DNA of 64,000 nt from Eleusine coracana subsp. coracana. Its lineage: Eukaryota > Streptophyta > Magnoliopsida > Poales > Poaceae. Position 1 is the first letter of the stretch. Each line of letters starts with the position of its first letter. Position numbers and translations under genes: made by a program. The notes beneath the pieces were generated by a model that did not search any database, had not been told where the DNA came from, and saw only the letters and a program-made list of their open reading frames with translations. The stretch is from positions 19,436,501-19,500,500 of the forward strand of contig CM064417.1 in assembly GCA_032690845.1 (NCBI GenBank), in the 5' to 3' direction. Below, piece after piece: positions 1 to 12,408 of the stretch.

Positions 1-945
1 ATCCCTAGCGCTGTATTGTTCGTGGCAGTTCGGACAATACCAGTTTGAGGTCGCTTTGAGTGACTTTAGAGGCTGATTCCGGGTAGGACTTTATAACGAA
101 AGTTGTAGAGGACTTTACTACATTTCGAACGAGTACTAATACGCAGTTTTTCATCGAGTAAAACTCTACTTATTGCAATCTGAATGTTACTGTCGAAATT
201 GAGTCAGTTTTCTGACGGACAGACGTTCAGTGATGATATTCAGTTTTGAATGCTATTTTAAAATATCTTAGTTGCCGAATTTATGTATAGTTATGAATAT
301 AATTTTGTAGTTCTTTGTTTGATCTTTCCATAGAGTCCTAGTATGCTAAGTTTGGATCATCAGTATGAGAGTTATGAATTTTCAAAGTTGGTATCGAGCT
401 CTTAAGTTTCAGTTCAGTTCTGAAACTGAGACTCTACAGTTTTCAGTGACAAGATTCAGTTTTGGGAGCTGTTTTATAATTGTTTAGAGGATGAATTTGT
501 CGAACCAACTCTCAAGGTTTTTGTAGTTTTTTGTATGATCATTTCAGAGAGTGTTTACTTATTTGTTTTGGCTGAGCAGTATGGAAGATACAGGATTTTC
601 GATTCACTCACTTGCTGTTGTTGTCAGAAAATCAGTTTTCGGTTGTGAGCTTGTTTAAAATTAGTAAATGACAGAATTTAAATATCTTTGAATACCAAAA
701 TTGTAGCTTGTTAAATGTAGATACTTGTGAAGTGTTTTCTAGCTGTCATATCTATTATAATTTTAGTGCTATGAAAAAGACAAGCAATAGTGCTGCTGTT
801 TATCAAAGTGAAGTGTTGTTTTTGTCGATTATCGGTTAAGACATAGAAACGATATGAATATTGATTGTAAATTATTTATGAATTGTTTGTACTGAACTGT
901 TTGTTCTAAAACAGGTGGTAGTGCTCCGGGTCATCCGTAGTACTT
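1..945. other. AT-rich non-coding stretch, probably part of the LTR of element O
   Basis: No reading frame of note lies here. The stretch is AT-rich and resembles the U3/R text of long gypsy LTRs. It ends where G1 begins, and the candidate target duplication TACTT (941-945) recurs at 6018-6022. It is therefore probably continuous with 6018-6908 as one LTR of O interrupted by G1. The outer end of that LTR is not recognisable in the window, so the assignment is inference. Confidence 0.45.
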
Positions 946-1388
946 TGCGATATGGCATCGGTGATATGAACTAGGGGTAGACTAACCCTAACTTGCCTTC
1001 CTTCGAGGCTCTGAGTATATTGGATTAATTCTGTTTGCTTTATTTCATAATACGTCCAACATTATACAGCCAGGCCCTGAATACATGTGCTACTCGAAAC
1101 AGGACTAGAGTCCTTGACCAACTCAACAACTTGACTAATACTTTCTATAACACTTAACCGACTCAAACTCTAATTCAACTTCTTTGACAGCAAGGAACCA
1201 AATCTACCATAATCTTGAGTTCTAAATAAATATGACTCGACCACTTTGATTAATTGATATGGACGCCTCTTTCTTTTGCCTGCTTCTATACTGCTTGTCG
1301 AAGAAGGTGTCCACAACACTACCTTCCCCCTGGCGAAACAGCTCGTCCTCGAGCTGAAAATCTAGATAATCAGACTTGAAACTATCCA
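946..1388 (-). repeat. 3' LTR of G1
   Basis: This matches 5576-6015 over about 440 bases, including the block CCTTCGAGGCTC and the stretch coding for the end of the polyprotein. It starts TGCGATATGG. In this family the last 50 or so codons of pol lie inside the LTR. Confidence 0.8.
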
Positions 1389-4166
1389 AATTCTCCCATG
1401 TTGCATCTGCAGCTGAGCCACTGACCCAACAAACAAACAAATCCCATGAATCTCTTGTTGGCTGAACACAGACAACTTGCTCTGGCTGCATAACTGCACG
1501 ACCACGAACAATCGAGGGCAATGGAACTACCGATGTTGGTACCTTTCTCACAAACTTCTTGAGGAACACCACATGAAAGACATTATGAATCCGTGCCTTT
1601 AGAGGAAGCTGTAAACGATATGATACTGCACCAATGCATTTAGTGACTTGATAGGGCCCAAAATAACGAGATGCAAGCTTGGAATTCCCTCCATCATTAA
1701 TCCCAACAGCAGACCTATGATTTAAGCGAAGCCAGACTCAATCACCAACCTGGAACTGCAAATTATGGTGATGGCTATCATGGTTTACTTTCATTATATC
1801 CTGAGCCAGGCGCAACCGGTCCCTGATTTCAGTAACAAATTCATCACGGTCTCTCAATTGTCGATCCAATGCAACCACTCTAGAGGAGCCAGCTTTATAA
1901 AGAATCATAGGAGGAGGGGCTCGACAATAAACTACTTGAAAAGGTGTAGTCTTCATGGTTGTTTGAAATGATGTGTTATAACAATATTCAGCCCACGGTA
2001 GCCAACGAAGCCAACTACGAGGTCTGTCTCCTGCTAAACATCGTAGATATACTCTAAGAACTCTATCTGTGACTTCTGATTGCCCATCTGTTTGAGGGTA
2101 GAAAGCTGAACTAAGGCGCAATTGAACTCCAGACAGCCGAAAAAGCTCAGACCACAATTTGCTTGTAAAGACAGGATAACAATCACTAACAATGGAACAA
2201 GGAATACCGTGAAGACACACAGTCTGGTCAAAGAATGCTTGGGCAACGGACATAGCAGTATAGGGATGCCCAAGTGCTATGAAGTGTGCGTACTTAGAAA
2301 AGCGATCAACCATTGTCAGCACAACTTATTTATCACCAACCTTAGGAAATCCTTCCATAAAATCAAGAGCAATATCAACCCAAATGCAGCGTGGTACATC
2401 CAGCGGTTGTAAGAGGCTAGCCGGATGAAGATGCTCAGTTTTATTTCGCTGGCAAATAGTACAACTCTTGATGAAGTCATGTACGAATTCGTTCGCTTGA
2501 GGACAAAAATATGTGGCACGGAGACAATTAAGTGTCCTTTGAACACCTTCATGTCCTGCCTCATGATCCACTGCGAGAATCTGTGGCCATAATGCGCAAG
2601 AAGATGAAACAAATATACGACCCTAAAATAGAACCAAGTCATCGACAAGGGACTAGCCGGCAGCTGTTGTACCACCTTCAATTTCAGCATGCTTGGCGAT
2701 GACCTCAGGTAAGGAAGCAGCCTCCAGCCGGAATTGAGCATAAAGCTCAAAATTTGGTAATGACAAGGCATAGGCCAATATGTGCTCTTCATCAAGCCCT
2801 GATAGAGCGTCGGCTGCCGCATTCTGTTTACCAGGACAAAATTCCAAAGTGAAATCAAAACCAAACAACTTGCTTACCCAAGTATGCTGTGGAATTGTTG
2901 AGAGGCGTTGATCCAAGAGAAACTTCAGGCTATAGTGATCTGTCCACACAAGGAATGGTCGAGTCCACAAATAAGGCTGCCAATGTTTGACTGCTTTAAC
3001 CAAGCCAATAAGCTCTCTTTCGTATGCCCCCAATTTAGCGTGATGAGGAGCCAAAGCTCTATTGAAGAATGCAATTGGGCCAGCTCCCTGATGTAAAATT
3101 GTGCCAAACCTAGAACCTGAAGCATCACAATCTACCACAAATTGCTTGCTGAAATCTGGCAAGTGCAGAATAGGAGCAGTAGTGAGAGCAGTCTTCAACA
3201 TGATAAAGGCTACATCAGCTTCTGGAGTTCAACACGAAAAGCTTCACGTTTGAGCTTCTAGGTCAGTGGAGCAGCGGTGGTGCCATAATCCTAAATAAAG
3301 CGTCGATAGTATCCTGTAAGGCCAAGGAAACCTCGTACTACCCATACTGTTCGTGGAGTAGGCTAAGCCTGGACAACATCCACCTTGTCACAGTCCATGG
3401 TAACTCCATGCTCTAAGATAATGTGACCCAAACATGCCACTGATGTTGCTCCGAATGTGCATTTGTATTCCTTGAGGGCGAAACCATGCTCACACAGAGG
3501 CTTGAAGACAGCCCGAACATGCTGCAAATGCTCAGACCAAGACGAACTGTATATGAGGATGTCATCATAGAAGATGAGGACAAAGAGACGAATGAATGGC
3601 TTGAGAACTTCATTCATGAGGGCCTGAAAGGTGGCTGATGCGTTTGTAAGGCCAAACGACATCACCAAGAACTCAAAATGTCCATGATGTGTGCGGAATG
3701 CAGTTTTAGCCACATCATTAGGAAACATGAGCACTTGATGGTAGCCACTGCACAAATCCATTTCTGTGACGAACTTGGCCCCTTTGAGCTCATCCAACAA
3801 CTCTTCCACAACAAGAATAGGGAATTTATCCTTGAGTGTCTTCGCGTTCAAGGCCTGGTAATCTACATAGAAGCACCATGAGCCATCATGCTTCGTGATA
3901 AGAAAGACAAGAGACGAGAATGGTGATGTGCTAGCGTGAATGATTCCTTGGTCAAGCATAGTTAGGCACTGTTGTTAGATCCCATCTTTGAACAGTTGGG
4001 AATAACGATATGGCCGAACAACAATCGGTGTTGTCCCCGGTAGCAAATGAATATGATGATCTTGTTGACGGCGAGGTGGAAGGCCACTTGGAGGTAGGAA
4101 AATATCAGCAAACTCGCCCAACAACAGCTGCATTACATCAAAGGTGGTCATGGAACGGAGGTGCAT
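1222..4166 (-). pseudogene. pol of G1: RT, RNase H, integrase, chromodomain-like tail
   Basis: The pieces in order are: the RT lead-in (3975-4166), RT (3363-3959, with FYDDILIYS as the catalytic box and a GYHQ motif), RNase H (2653-3201, FVVDCDASG and ADALSG), the zinc-binding part of integrase (2326-2571, C-x2-C), the integrase core (1738-2322, MVDRFSKYAHF, SDCYPVF, PQTDGQSEV), and the C-terminal part (1222-1572, DATWENLDSF then DFQLEDELF), which resembles the chromodomain end of chromoviruses. The second catalytic Asp segment reads SDCYPVF where SDRDPVF is usual. Stops and shifts separate the pieces. The last part extends into the LTR. Confidence 0.85.
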
Positions 4167-4271
4167 GTTGGGACCTGCTGAAGAACCATGCCACTTGACA
4201 CGGCGATCTTGATGCTAGAACACCATGGTCAGTTTGTTGAAGTCCTAGAAGATTGGACCCAACAAGTGAAG

Positions 4272-5474
4272 CTACGGAACTCTAAGAACTGCTTCATGAC
4301 CGGCTAATGGAATCACATAGAAATCCACCTTGAAAGCCTCTAACCCAATGACAATTGGTACATCTGCACAGAAGCCAGAACATTGAACACGGTAAACATT
4401 GGCGGCACTGACAGCGTTGGTGATCCCTGTCAATGCATATAGGGACACCTCAGGTTCCTCATTGCTCCAACTTTCTTCTACCGCACCACTAGTGTCAAGC
4501 TCCAGCAAGTAGATGCCTTTCATGGTACACTTATTTATATGGTCTTGCAAAAACTTCTCTAGACAATTGAAGCAGAGACCCTTGAGGCGGCGATCCGCCA
4601 TCGCAACCGGCGTGAGATGAGTAAAGCGTGTATCTGGACGTGGTCGTGGCAAGGCTGGCTAACCCGTTGGCAGCTTGGTCTTGTCTTTGGCATCATCCTG
4701 TCTCAGAGGTGGTGACGGAGCTCCAGCAGAACGGGCAAAAGGAGGGCGGTAACTTCTGCGATAAGGTGTAGCGGGCGGCGCCATGGTAGGGTCAAGGTCC
4801 AATCTTTTCTCATATGCCCTTGCTTACTCCATGGCTTCCTCGAGACCTGTTGGATTCTGTAGTTCCACATCACTTTGGAGAGGGTTGCCTAGGCCTAACA
4901 TGAAGATATCTCGCTGCTGAGCCTCTGTGACATCCTTGTAGCGAGCCAAAAGTGTGAGAAATTTCTCTTGATACTCAGCGACAGAGCCGGTGCGACGCAA
5001 ACGTGTGAGTTCACCAAACTGATTTGCCCTGATGGGAGGTCCAAAATGACAATTGATTGCGTTCTCAAACTGTGTCCATGTTGGAACCCCACGGTTGCGT
5101 TCCAAACTATACTACCACTGCTGGGTTGCGCCATCAAGGTAAAACGAAGCCAACCAGACCTTCTCGCCCTCATCAGATCGCTTGGCGCGAAAATATAGTT
5201 TGCACTTGCTCAGCTAAGGAAAGGGATCCTCCGAACCATCATAGTGTGGAAACAACGACTTGTGCGATATTGTTGAAGACTTCCCGAGAACCATCAATGT
5301 TTGAGGACCGTTGCCACCAGATGACGATGACTCATGCTTGTCAGATTGAAGCTTATTAACTTCAATGTTGATGGCAGTATACTGTGTCTACATCTGATTG
5401 ATGTCATCGCTATTTTTCTGTAGGGACTTGATCATCAAGTCCAGCTTCTGGTCGGTCATCAATGGCTCATCCAT
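4272..5474 (-). pseudogene. gag and zinc-knuckle/protease region of G1
   Basis: A start codon at 5474 lies about 90 bases after the primer site. The gag core is clearest at 4824-5105 (WTQFENAINCHFGPP, then GSVAEYQEKFLTLLARYKDV), with stops between segments. A single zinc knuckle follows near 4575 in the form C-x2-C-x7-H-x3-C, with unusual spacing. The segment 4272-4652 then runs into a protease-like region (FKVDFYVIPL). The gene is broken by several stops. Confidence 0.7.
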
Positions 5475-5561
5475 GATCGAACAGCCAACAAAAAAAGACG
5501 ACCCAGCAGTCGGATGCGTGAAGAGGCTAACGAAGTCATCGAAACAGGGGCATGATCAAAA

Positions 5562-5575
5562 GGAATCTGATACCT
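5562..5575 (-). other. Primer-binding site of G1 (initiator Met tRNA type)
   Basis: Read on the minus strand, the sequence is AGGTATCAGATTCC immediately after the LTR. GGTATCAGA matches the initiator-Met primer site, and the rest has diverged. Confidence 0.55.
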
Positions 5576-6017
5576 TATGATATGGCATCGGTGATGTGAA
5601 CTAGGCGCAGACTAACCCTAACTCGCCCTCCTTCGAGGCTCCAAGTATATTGGATTAATTCTTCTTGCTTTATTTCATAATACGCCCAACATTATATAGC
5701 CAGGCCATGAATACATGTGCTACTCGAAACAAGACTAGAGTCTTTGACCAACTCAACAACTCGACTAATACTTTTAATAACACTTAACCCACTCAAACTC
5801 AATTCAACTTCTTTGATAACAAGGAACCAAATCTACCACAATCCTGAGTCCTAAGTAAATATGACTCGACCACTTTGATTAATTGATATGGACGCCTCTT
5901 TCTTCTGCCTGCCCCTATACTTCTTGCCGAAGGAGTCCACAATACTACCTCCCCCCTGGCGAAACAGCTCGTCCTCGAGCTGAAAATCTGGATAATCAGA
6001 ATTAAAACTATCGTTTT
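5576..6017 (-). repeat. 5' LTR of G1
   Basis: This is the second LTR copy, adjoining the primer site on its left. It still contains the codons for the polyprotein tail (5851-6003), which are not joined to a gene here. The start reads TATGATATGG where the other copy has TGCGATATGG. Confidence 0.75.
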
Positions 6018-6908
6018 TACTTGTTATTTTTATCACCTACACTATAATGTTCAAAACCATGTCCACTAAGAATTGACTCTTTTCTTATTTATTCACTCAG
6101 TTATAATTAATTGATGCTTAACTATCTTTATATGACCTTTTATCACTGGAGCATGGTTTATGTGGTTAATCCACATTCTTGGAGGATGTTGAAGTTTATA
6201 TTATCATTATTGCAGCATGTCGTGTGCATTGCATCCTTCATGTGCATTGGAAGTTATGTCATTGACTGATGGTCATGACCGTACCGGTACAACAACATAG
6301 GATGCAGCTCCATACCTTGTTGGGTATGCAGGCACGAGACATATGCACTCCTGAAGTATTTTGATGTGATGTGTTGTTATCATTGAATCTCTATCTTCTG
6401 TTGATATTCTATTTGGAAGTTATTTATTTTGTATCAATTTCATATCTTGATTATCCTATAAACAAAATTTAATTCTAAATTGTTGCTTAATCTAACCTTG
6501 TGATTTAAATAGCTTGTCAAAACAAATTTGCTTGCTGAGATTTTTATCTCACCATTGTTTTACTCTCTCCAGGTGTGTGATGATTGCTAGGAGGGGAAGA
6601 GGGATTAGCTGCACATCTTGCACTACATTAATCTTAATAATTGAAGTTTAATTGTTAGAACTTTGTGCTTAATGTTTAAAGAAGTGTGGATGTTAAACTC
6701 ATGTTTTTGGAGTTACTCTTGCCTTTCATTAGGATGTTCTACAATGCTAGTGTGATGTTATAATTTTTTGATCATTTCTATGTATTTTGCTTTCATGTTG
6801 CTTATAAATATAAAGGAGATGCTGCCAAATTTACTATTTATTTATTTGGCTATTTAGTTGTGGGGTTTTAGTGACATCCCGGGTGTTTGTGGATTTTAGG
6901 GTGTTACA
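6018..6908 (+). repeat. 3' part of the 5' LTR of element O
   Basis: This AT-rich stretch of about 890 bases has no gene. It ends in GTGTTACA at 6908, directly before a primer-binding-like sequence, which is the usual LTR end in this group. The second LTR is outside the window, so the length and start cannot be verified. Confidence 0.6.
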
Positions 6909-6909
6909 G

Positions 6910-6924
6910 TTGATAACCAGAGCC
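6910..6924 (+). other. Primer-binding site of element O (initiator Met tRNA type, degenerate)
   Basis: The sequence TTGATAACCAGAGCC sits two bases after the LTR end. It resembles TGGTATCAGAGCC, the complement of the plant initiator tRNA-Met 3' end, with two changes. Its place between an LTR end and a gag start supports the call. Confidence 0.6.
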
Positions 6925-7050
6925 TAGGTTATAGACTCTAGTTATAAAGAAACTTAAATTGAATTTGGTATTGACTTATTCTTTGAAGTTGTCTATGAGT
7001 TTATATGAAGTTAATGTGGGTATTGTTTGCCTATTGTAGTGGCTGCAGTT

Positions 7051-7473
7051 ATGCCACCTAAGAAAGGGAGACGTGGCCGACCGACTCGTAATAATAATAC
7101 AACTGGCAATGAAACGATTGATAATCAGGCTTCTGATCTTGATAGCCCAGAGGCGATGCATGCTGTAATGCAGGCAATGCAGCAGGAGTTGGCAACCTTG
7201 AGGCAGGCTGTCCCTAATGCACCTACTGGTGGTGCTACTGCTGTTACTAGAGGTGCTCCTGCTACACGCAATGTTCCTGCTATAGGTGCTATTGCTACTG
7301 GAGCTCGTCAGGAGCCACTCCTAGTTAGTGAATTTCTTTGATGCAATAGATTGGCATGAAGTTGGATCACTTTGATGGTAGTGGCTCTCTAGTTGATGCA
7401 GCTGATTGGCTCACTTATGTGGACGATAAGATGGAGGTCTTTGAGGTGGTGCATGAGGATCGTGTTCGCTATG
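7051..7473 (+). pseudogene. gag of element O, N-terminal piece
   Basis: The first ATG is at 7051, about 140 bases after the primer site, and opens a basic, Lys/Arg-rich start (MPPKKGRRGRP) typical of Tekay-type gag. The frame is open to a stop at 7341. Gag-like sequence then continues in another frame (a KLDHFDGSGS-type stretch from 7356), so there is a frameshift. At 7473 the gene is cut by X. The coding sequence resumes in register at 12997 after one copy of the duplicated CTATG is removed. Confidence 0.75.
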
Positions 7474-8193
7474 TGTAACATTCCAAATTTTAAATTTGGT
7501 TTGTGAATAAAATTTCACTAAATTTTAAACTTTTTACAATAGATTAAAATTTAACTTTCAATTATTTGGTTATCATTTTTATTTAGGCAAAAGACATATT
7601 TTTTAAATCAAATAAATTAATTTTATATTAGGTTATATTTATATTGTTGCATTCATGCTGAGTAGTTTGCATTAAGGTTTTATTGTGTGAAAAATATAAT
7701 TAAAAATTAGAGTAGAAATTCGAATTAGTATTAGCAATAGAAGATTGGAATTAAAAATTAGAAAAGAAAAAAGAAAAAATAAAGAAAATCCTTCACGTGA
7801 GCTCCTTAGACCAATTTCCCTAGATGTGGCCCTGTTTTTCCTTTACCCCCTCCTTTCTTTCTTTTCGGCCTACCTTGGCCCAGGTCATCTGTGCTCAGCC
7901 CACCTTCGTGAGGCCTAGCAACGCACGCCGCCCCTTCTTCCTCGCACCAAAGCTGGAGCTTGGAAGAAGGCGCAGCCACCAGAACGCACCGCCGCCGATT
8001 GTCGATCCTTCTCCCCATGCGATTAATAGGCATCGAGACCCTTCAAACGGATGCGCCACCCCTTGCTCTTTCAAGTCTACCCGTTTCCACCATCAATCAC
8101 GCACCATGAAGCTCAGTAGGTCATCAATGGCGCCACTAGCCATTAAAGCTCCAAGGAAACCCGTTCCCTCTATCTTCCACCGCCTCCCACCCC

Positions 8194-8200
8194 TATAAAA
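8194..8200 (+). promoter_or_regulatory. TATA box of the X LTR
   Basis: TATAAAA lies in a C-rich context about 720 bases into the LTR, on the strand that agrees with the TGTAACA start at the left. It probably marks the U3/R border. No transcript evidence is available. Confidence 0.5.
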
Positions 8201-8335
8201 TGTCCCTGTCATCTAAGCCGACGCCCCCTGCCTCCCCTCTCCCCGCCCCAACCTTTGGAGACCAAGTTCCTCCATCTCCCATGCTCTCATGCCCAACCTT
8301 GCACTGCTAGGTTGGCAAAGCCGTTCCCGATGATC

Positions 8336-8396
8336 CGCTCGTGAAATTTTACAAGACGCTGCTCGATCGCGAAATTTTACAAGACGCTGCTCCTGT
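8336..8396. repeat. Tandem duplication of about 30 bases in X
   Basis: The block GAAATTTTACAAGACGCTGC occurs twice in direct succession (8343-8362 and 8371-8390) with similar flanks. It lies directly left of the Helitron start and may have arisen with that insertion or by replication slippage. Confidence 0.6.
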
Positions 8397-8400
8397 TATT

Positions 8401-9475
8401 TCTACTACTTATTAATTTAGGTAATTTAGGTGAGGTTGTCATTAATGTTAGTTTAGTTTGTTATTGGTTTTGATGTTAGAAGTTTTGTGTGTCGGTTTCT
8501 AGGTGAGGTCGTCATTGATGTTGGTTTATTTTGGTGTTGGATTTGATGTTGGGAGTTCCATGTCCATGTCCATTTTTATAACTTTTTTCACATGTTCTAT
8601 CAAGCTGCATCGTGCTTGCCATCCCATAAAATTGAGAGTTTAAAATTTGGATCCCGAAGTCATTGTGTATTATGAAAACTCTGAGTTCAAGGCTGGCATC
8701 GAGTCACTCTTGCCGTAAAACGGATCCTTTACCGCCTCTTGATTCTTTATTCCAAACCCTCCTCGCTTCGTGCCCTAGCGTCTAAGTGTGAGCTCGAGCA
8801 TTGCCGCCGCTACTATTGGAGCACTAGGACAGGCTCATTCAATTTTGCAATGAAGTTGCCTCAAAATCGTCTAGTAGCAGTATAGGAGCACCTGCCGCCC
8901 ATACCAGAGGTTCTTACACGATATTGACGTTGTAGTTGTCTCCCAGACAAAACCGAAAATTAGACTGCCGTATGAACATGATCTCAGCGCCACCAGACGA
9001 GGAGTCGGGACTTTGATCATGATCTCGCCATCTCATCACCGTGTGAGCTGCTTTGCTCAATATATGTCATTCAAGTACTTCTCAGACTCGTTCGGCATTT
9101 TGTGATATAGCTCTTGTGATGTTTGACATTGGTAAACTTTTTAGCAATGATGATAAAGGATGTTTGAAAAATTAAAAAGTATGATGAAATTAAGACTAAA
9201 AAATTACTGTATTTGTTTCTTGGATTAGAACCCAAAAGTAATATAGAATCAAAGATTAAAAAAAATATCAATGGTGTACTAAGTTTAGCTACATGTCTAA
9301 AGAACATAGTCAATAGTGAAAGAGATTGACGACCTATAGAAGAATTATGTTAAACTATGTAATATCCTATTATCAGAAGTGATGTTTTCTTTTCTATTTA
9401 ATGAATATCTATCATACTTATATATGTTGATTTTACTTATTTAAAAGTCGTAGCAACACACGAGCACTTTGCTAG
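8401..9475 (+). mobile_element. Short non-autonomous Helitron candidate inside X
   Basis: The left end reads TCTACTACTTATTAAT and the right end reads AGCAACACACGAGCACTTTG followed by CTAG and then T. These match the usual plant Helitron 5' TC end and 3' CTAG end. The element is about 1.07 kb with no Rep or helicase frame, so it would be non-autonomous. Two imperfect direct copies of a block of about 85 bases (GGTGAGGT-GTCATT type) lie near its left end. The base before the start is T where A is expected for an A/T target, which lowers confidence in the exact left border. Confidence 0.65.
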
Positions 9476-12408
9476 TTCTTCTATAACATATCAAAAGATC
9501 GCGTCAATAGGAGCACCAAGGCGACGGGAATCTGAATCGCCATGGCCGCAACTTCTTATCAAATCACGGCCTGCACGTGACATGGTAAACTCAATCCTTT
9601 CTGTGATCAATTCCGAGCGTTTATAAGCTATGAACCTTGATCCACATCGTGTTCCATGAAGTCAGAGTCGTGCTCACAAGAGCCCTCGTCAAGATATGCC
9701 TCCACAACTCCAGGAACACCTTCGGCCCCCTAACTGTCTCGACGCGACCTTGCCTGTTTTCGCCCCTGCAACCTCCATATGAGGTGAGTAAAAATCTAAA
9801 CAAAATAGCCAATATCGTGTTCCACAACATATACAACAGACATGATGAAGTGCTAGATCGATTAGTGCAATCAGTTCACGGGAACGTGCAAGTCTTTCAT
9901 GGTGCTGTTCTGTTCATGGCACAGTCGAGCTGCCCACCAGCTCTCCGGTCCACCATGGACCACTGCCTATGCCTGGTCCATTGACCCTATGGACCTAGTT
10001 CAAGAATTTAGGATTTAATTTATTTTGATTATTACTTCCAGATAAATGGTTCTTTTGCGTTTAGGCCCTTGAGCTTAATATAAATATTGTTTTGGCCCAA
10101 ACCCCACAGCCTAGTTCAGCACGTTGGCCAGCCAACCGCCGACGCCTTCTTCCTCCTCTCGCTCGAATGCCGCCGCTGCCAGGAAACCACCATCAGCGCG
10201 CTACATCCCCACCTCCCCGGTTCCAAAACTGACCCACCGAACTCGCAATCGGTTTCCTTGTTTCCCCTCCCCCACTCCCATACCTTAGTTGCCTTAATTG
10301 ACCACTCGATAGCGCTATTGCGCATGGATGGCTATGATGGCCATTGATTTTCGGTGAGCTCTACTCACCTCCTCTCCGCTTTCCCTCAACTTCTACAAAA
10401 TCCAGTGTGAGTTCGCCCTCGGCTACATTTGCTTTTCCCGATGTAGAAACACCTCCCCGAACGTCGTCTTCCTCGGTGACTTGCAACGCCGTGCACCGTT
10501 CCTTCTTCTAGGCCACCCCGACACCCCCCTCAACCCATTTTCACATGCGCAAGAGGTCTAGGAGCGCATCTCGGTCCTCGAAGATGAGCTGTGACCCTAG
10601 GAGCCCTGTCCTCGACTAGCTGCATCGTCCACCACCGCCACCTTTTGATGCCGACTGCCTCCAAGCCCCTCCTAGCCTAGCATGACCGCCTGGTTAGCCT
10701 CCCCTCATTCCCCTCTTTAGTTTAGGTCAAGAACCATAGCGCAAACAGAGCCCCGAAGTGACTCCCCGGCACACTCTAGTGTTGTTGCCCATGGCATCAC
10801 CATTTCTACCGCCATTGCCCACCTCATCCAAACCGTTCTCCTCCATCGGTTTTGTAATCAATGGCGAGGATTAGAACACCCCGAAGGGTTATAAGCTTGA
10901 TCTATGATGGACAAGTGAACCCGCAGGCTTAGTTGGTCCACGAAGACCATGGACTTAGTCCACCGAATTTAGCTTTTATTTCAATTCATGTAAATCTCGG
11001 TAAATACCTCTTTTATGCTTAGGTCCCTGATTTTAAAGGAAATACAATTTAGTTCCTTTGTTTTTGCATAAGAATCCCTATACTTTTTATAAATTATAAC
11101 TTAGCACTTGTGTTTTACACTTTGTTTCCTATAATCTACTAAAGTTACATTTAACTCTCTAGCCTTTACTGTTTAAGTAAAATATATGTTTTTTAAAATA
11201 AAATCTATTTGTTTTATGCTTAGATTGCAAAACAATTTATAGCATCTCTGCTTAATAAAACTAATTTTTATTTGTTTTATGATTTATAAAACTAATTAAT
11301 GAATTAATTTCCCTGAGTAGTTAATTTTTCTAATAAGACCATTAGTCCCTAAACCTTCATAACTTTTAGCCTGTAAATGTGATTTAGCTGATTTTTGCGC
11401 TCATGAAATCATAGGAACGAGTACTATCTTTTAGTACTATTTTTTATAGTCATTAGGTATTGCTTGTTGTATTGTTTCTTATTTGTTTATGTATGTTTTT
11501 TGGTGTTCATCCATTTGAGAGGACGAGTAGAAGAGAATTTTCCAAGACCTTGAGTTTGAGCAGCAGCTAGCAGGAGAACAAGGCAAGTGTCCTTGACCAT
11601 ATTGCACCTATTAAGGATAGTAGTTTACTTTTCATGCATGCTTGTCTAAATTTGAATCCTATGTTAGAGTTGCCTAGATTTGAATAATCTTGTCCTTGTC
11701 GCCTGGGTTTGCTTTAGTAGATAAGTATGGGTACGTCACACTTATCTTGTAGAACTTTGGGAGATTAAAATTGAATAATGATAAACTTGTCTAATATTCA
11801 CTTGAACCTAATCATTTTTTGGACTGGTTATCTTTTTAGCAACATGGATTATAGATGACCCAAGCACGAGGATGTTGATGATGGTGTGGGTATGCATAGG
11901 TACGGGTAATGTACTGTTTGGATAGTGGTAGTGCCTGCTTGTGGTTGTAAGACCAATTCGTGGAGCGACCACCTAGGAAAACAACGCAAAACACAGAGCT
12001 GATATGGGTAGGTGTGGTCTGGTATTAGATGTCTTCCTATTTTTGTGGACATTCAAGGAAGGAGGACGAGAGGGTCACTTTTGGCCTCAGGTGATGAAGG
12101 GTATGCTTCTAGTCACGACGCCAGAGGGGGCTTTTGTAGGGATGGATGGTTAATCCCGCAGCAGTGAAACCTTAGCGAGGACACTTTGCAAGCTGGGGAG
12201 CTCTTTGAAAGACCATGTGGTGATGTCTTGGCCTCACACCTATGGTAGTGTGTTGGCAACAGGGAGACTTTAGTCACCGACGGTGATGGAATCACCAACC
12301 TGTGGGTAAAGTTGTATAACCTCTACAACGTGTAAAACTGTTATAACAGCTGTGCTCACGGTCATGAGCGGTCTGGATCCTTATATGATTAGAGGGATGG
12401 TTGGGTGG

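Larger units (their letters stand above)
946..6017 (-). mobile_element. Element G1: decayed minus-strand Ty3/gypsy element
   Basis: Two related LTR copies (946-1388 and 5576-6017) flank gag and pol remnants read right to left: gag, zinc knuckle and protease region, RT, RNase H, integrase, then a chromodomain-like tail. The primer site beside the right LTR sets the orientation. A candidate target duplication TACTT is at 941-945 and 6018-6022, but the right LTR border is blurred by 2-5 bases. Many stops and shifts make it inactive. Confidence 0.8.

Noticed and set aside
5851..6036. 61-codon frame in the right LTR of G1 as a gene
   Set aside because: Orphan duplicate of the pol tail carried by the LTR.
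7824..8198. Plus-strand frame of 124 codons in X
   Set aside because: It lies in C-rich LTR sequence around the TATA box, has low-complexity Pro/Ser/His composition and no family resemblance.
9637..9984. 115-codon plus-strand frame in X
   Set aside because: No domain resemblance and overlapped by an antisense frame of similar length; probably chance in LTR sequence.
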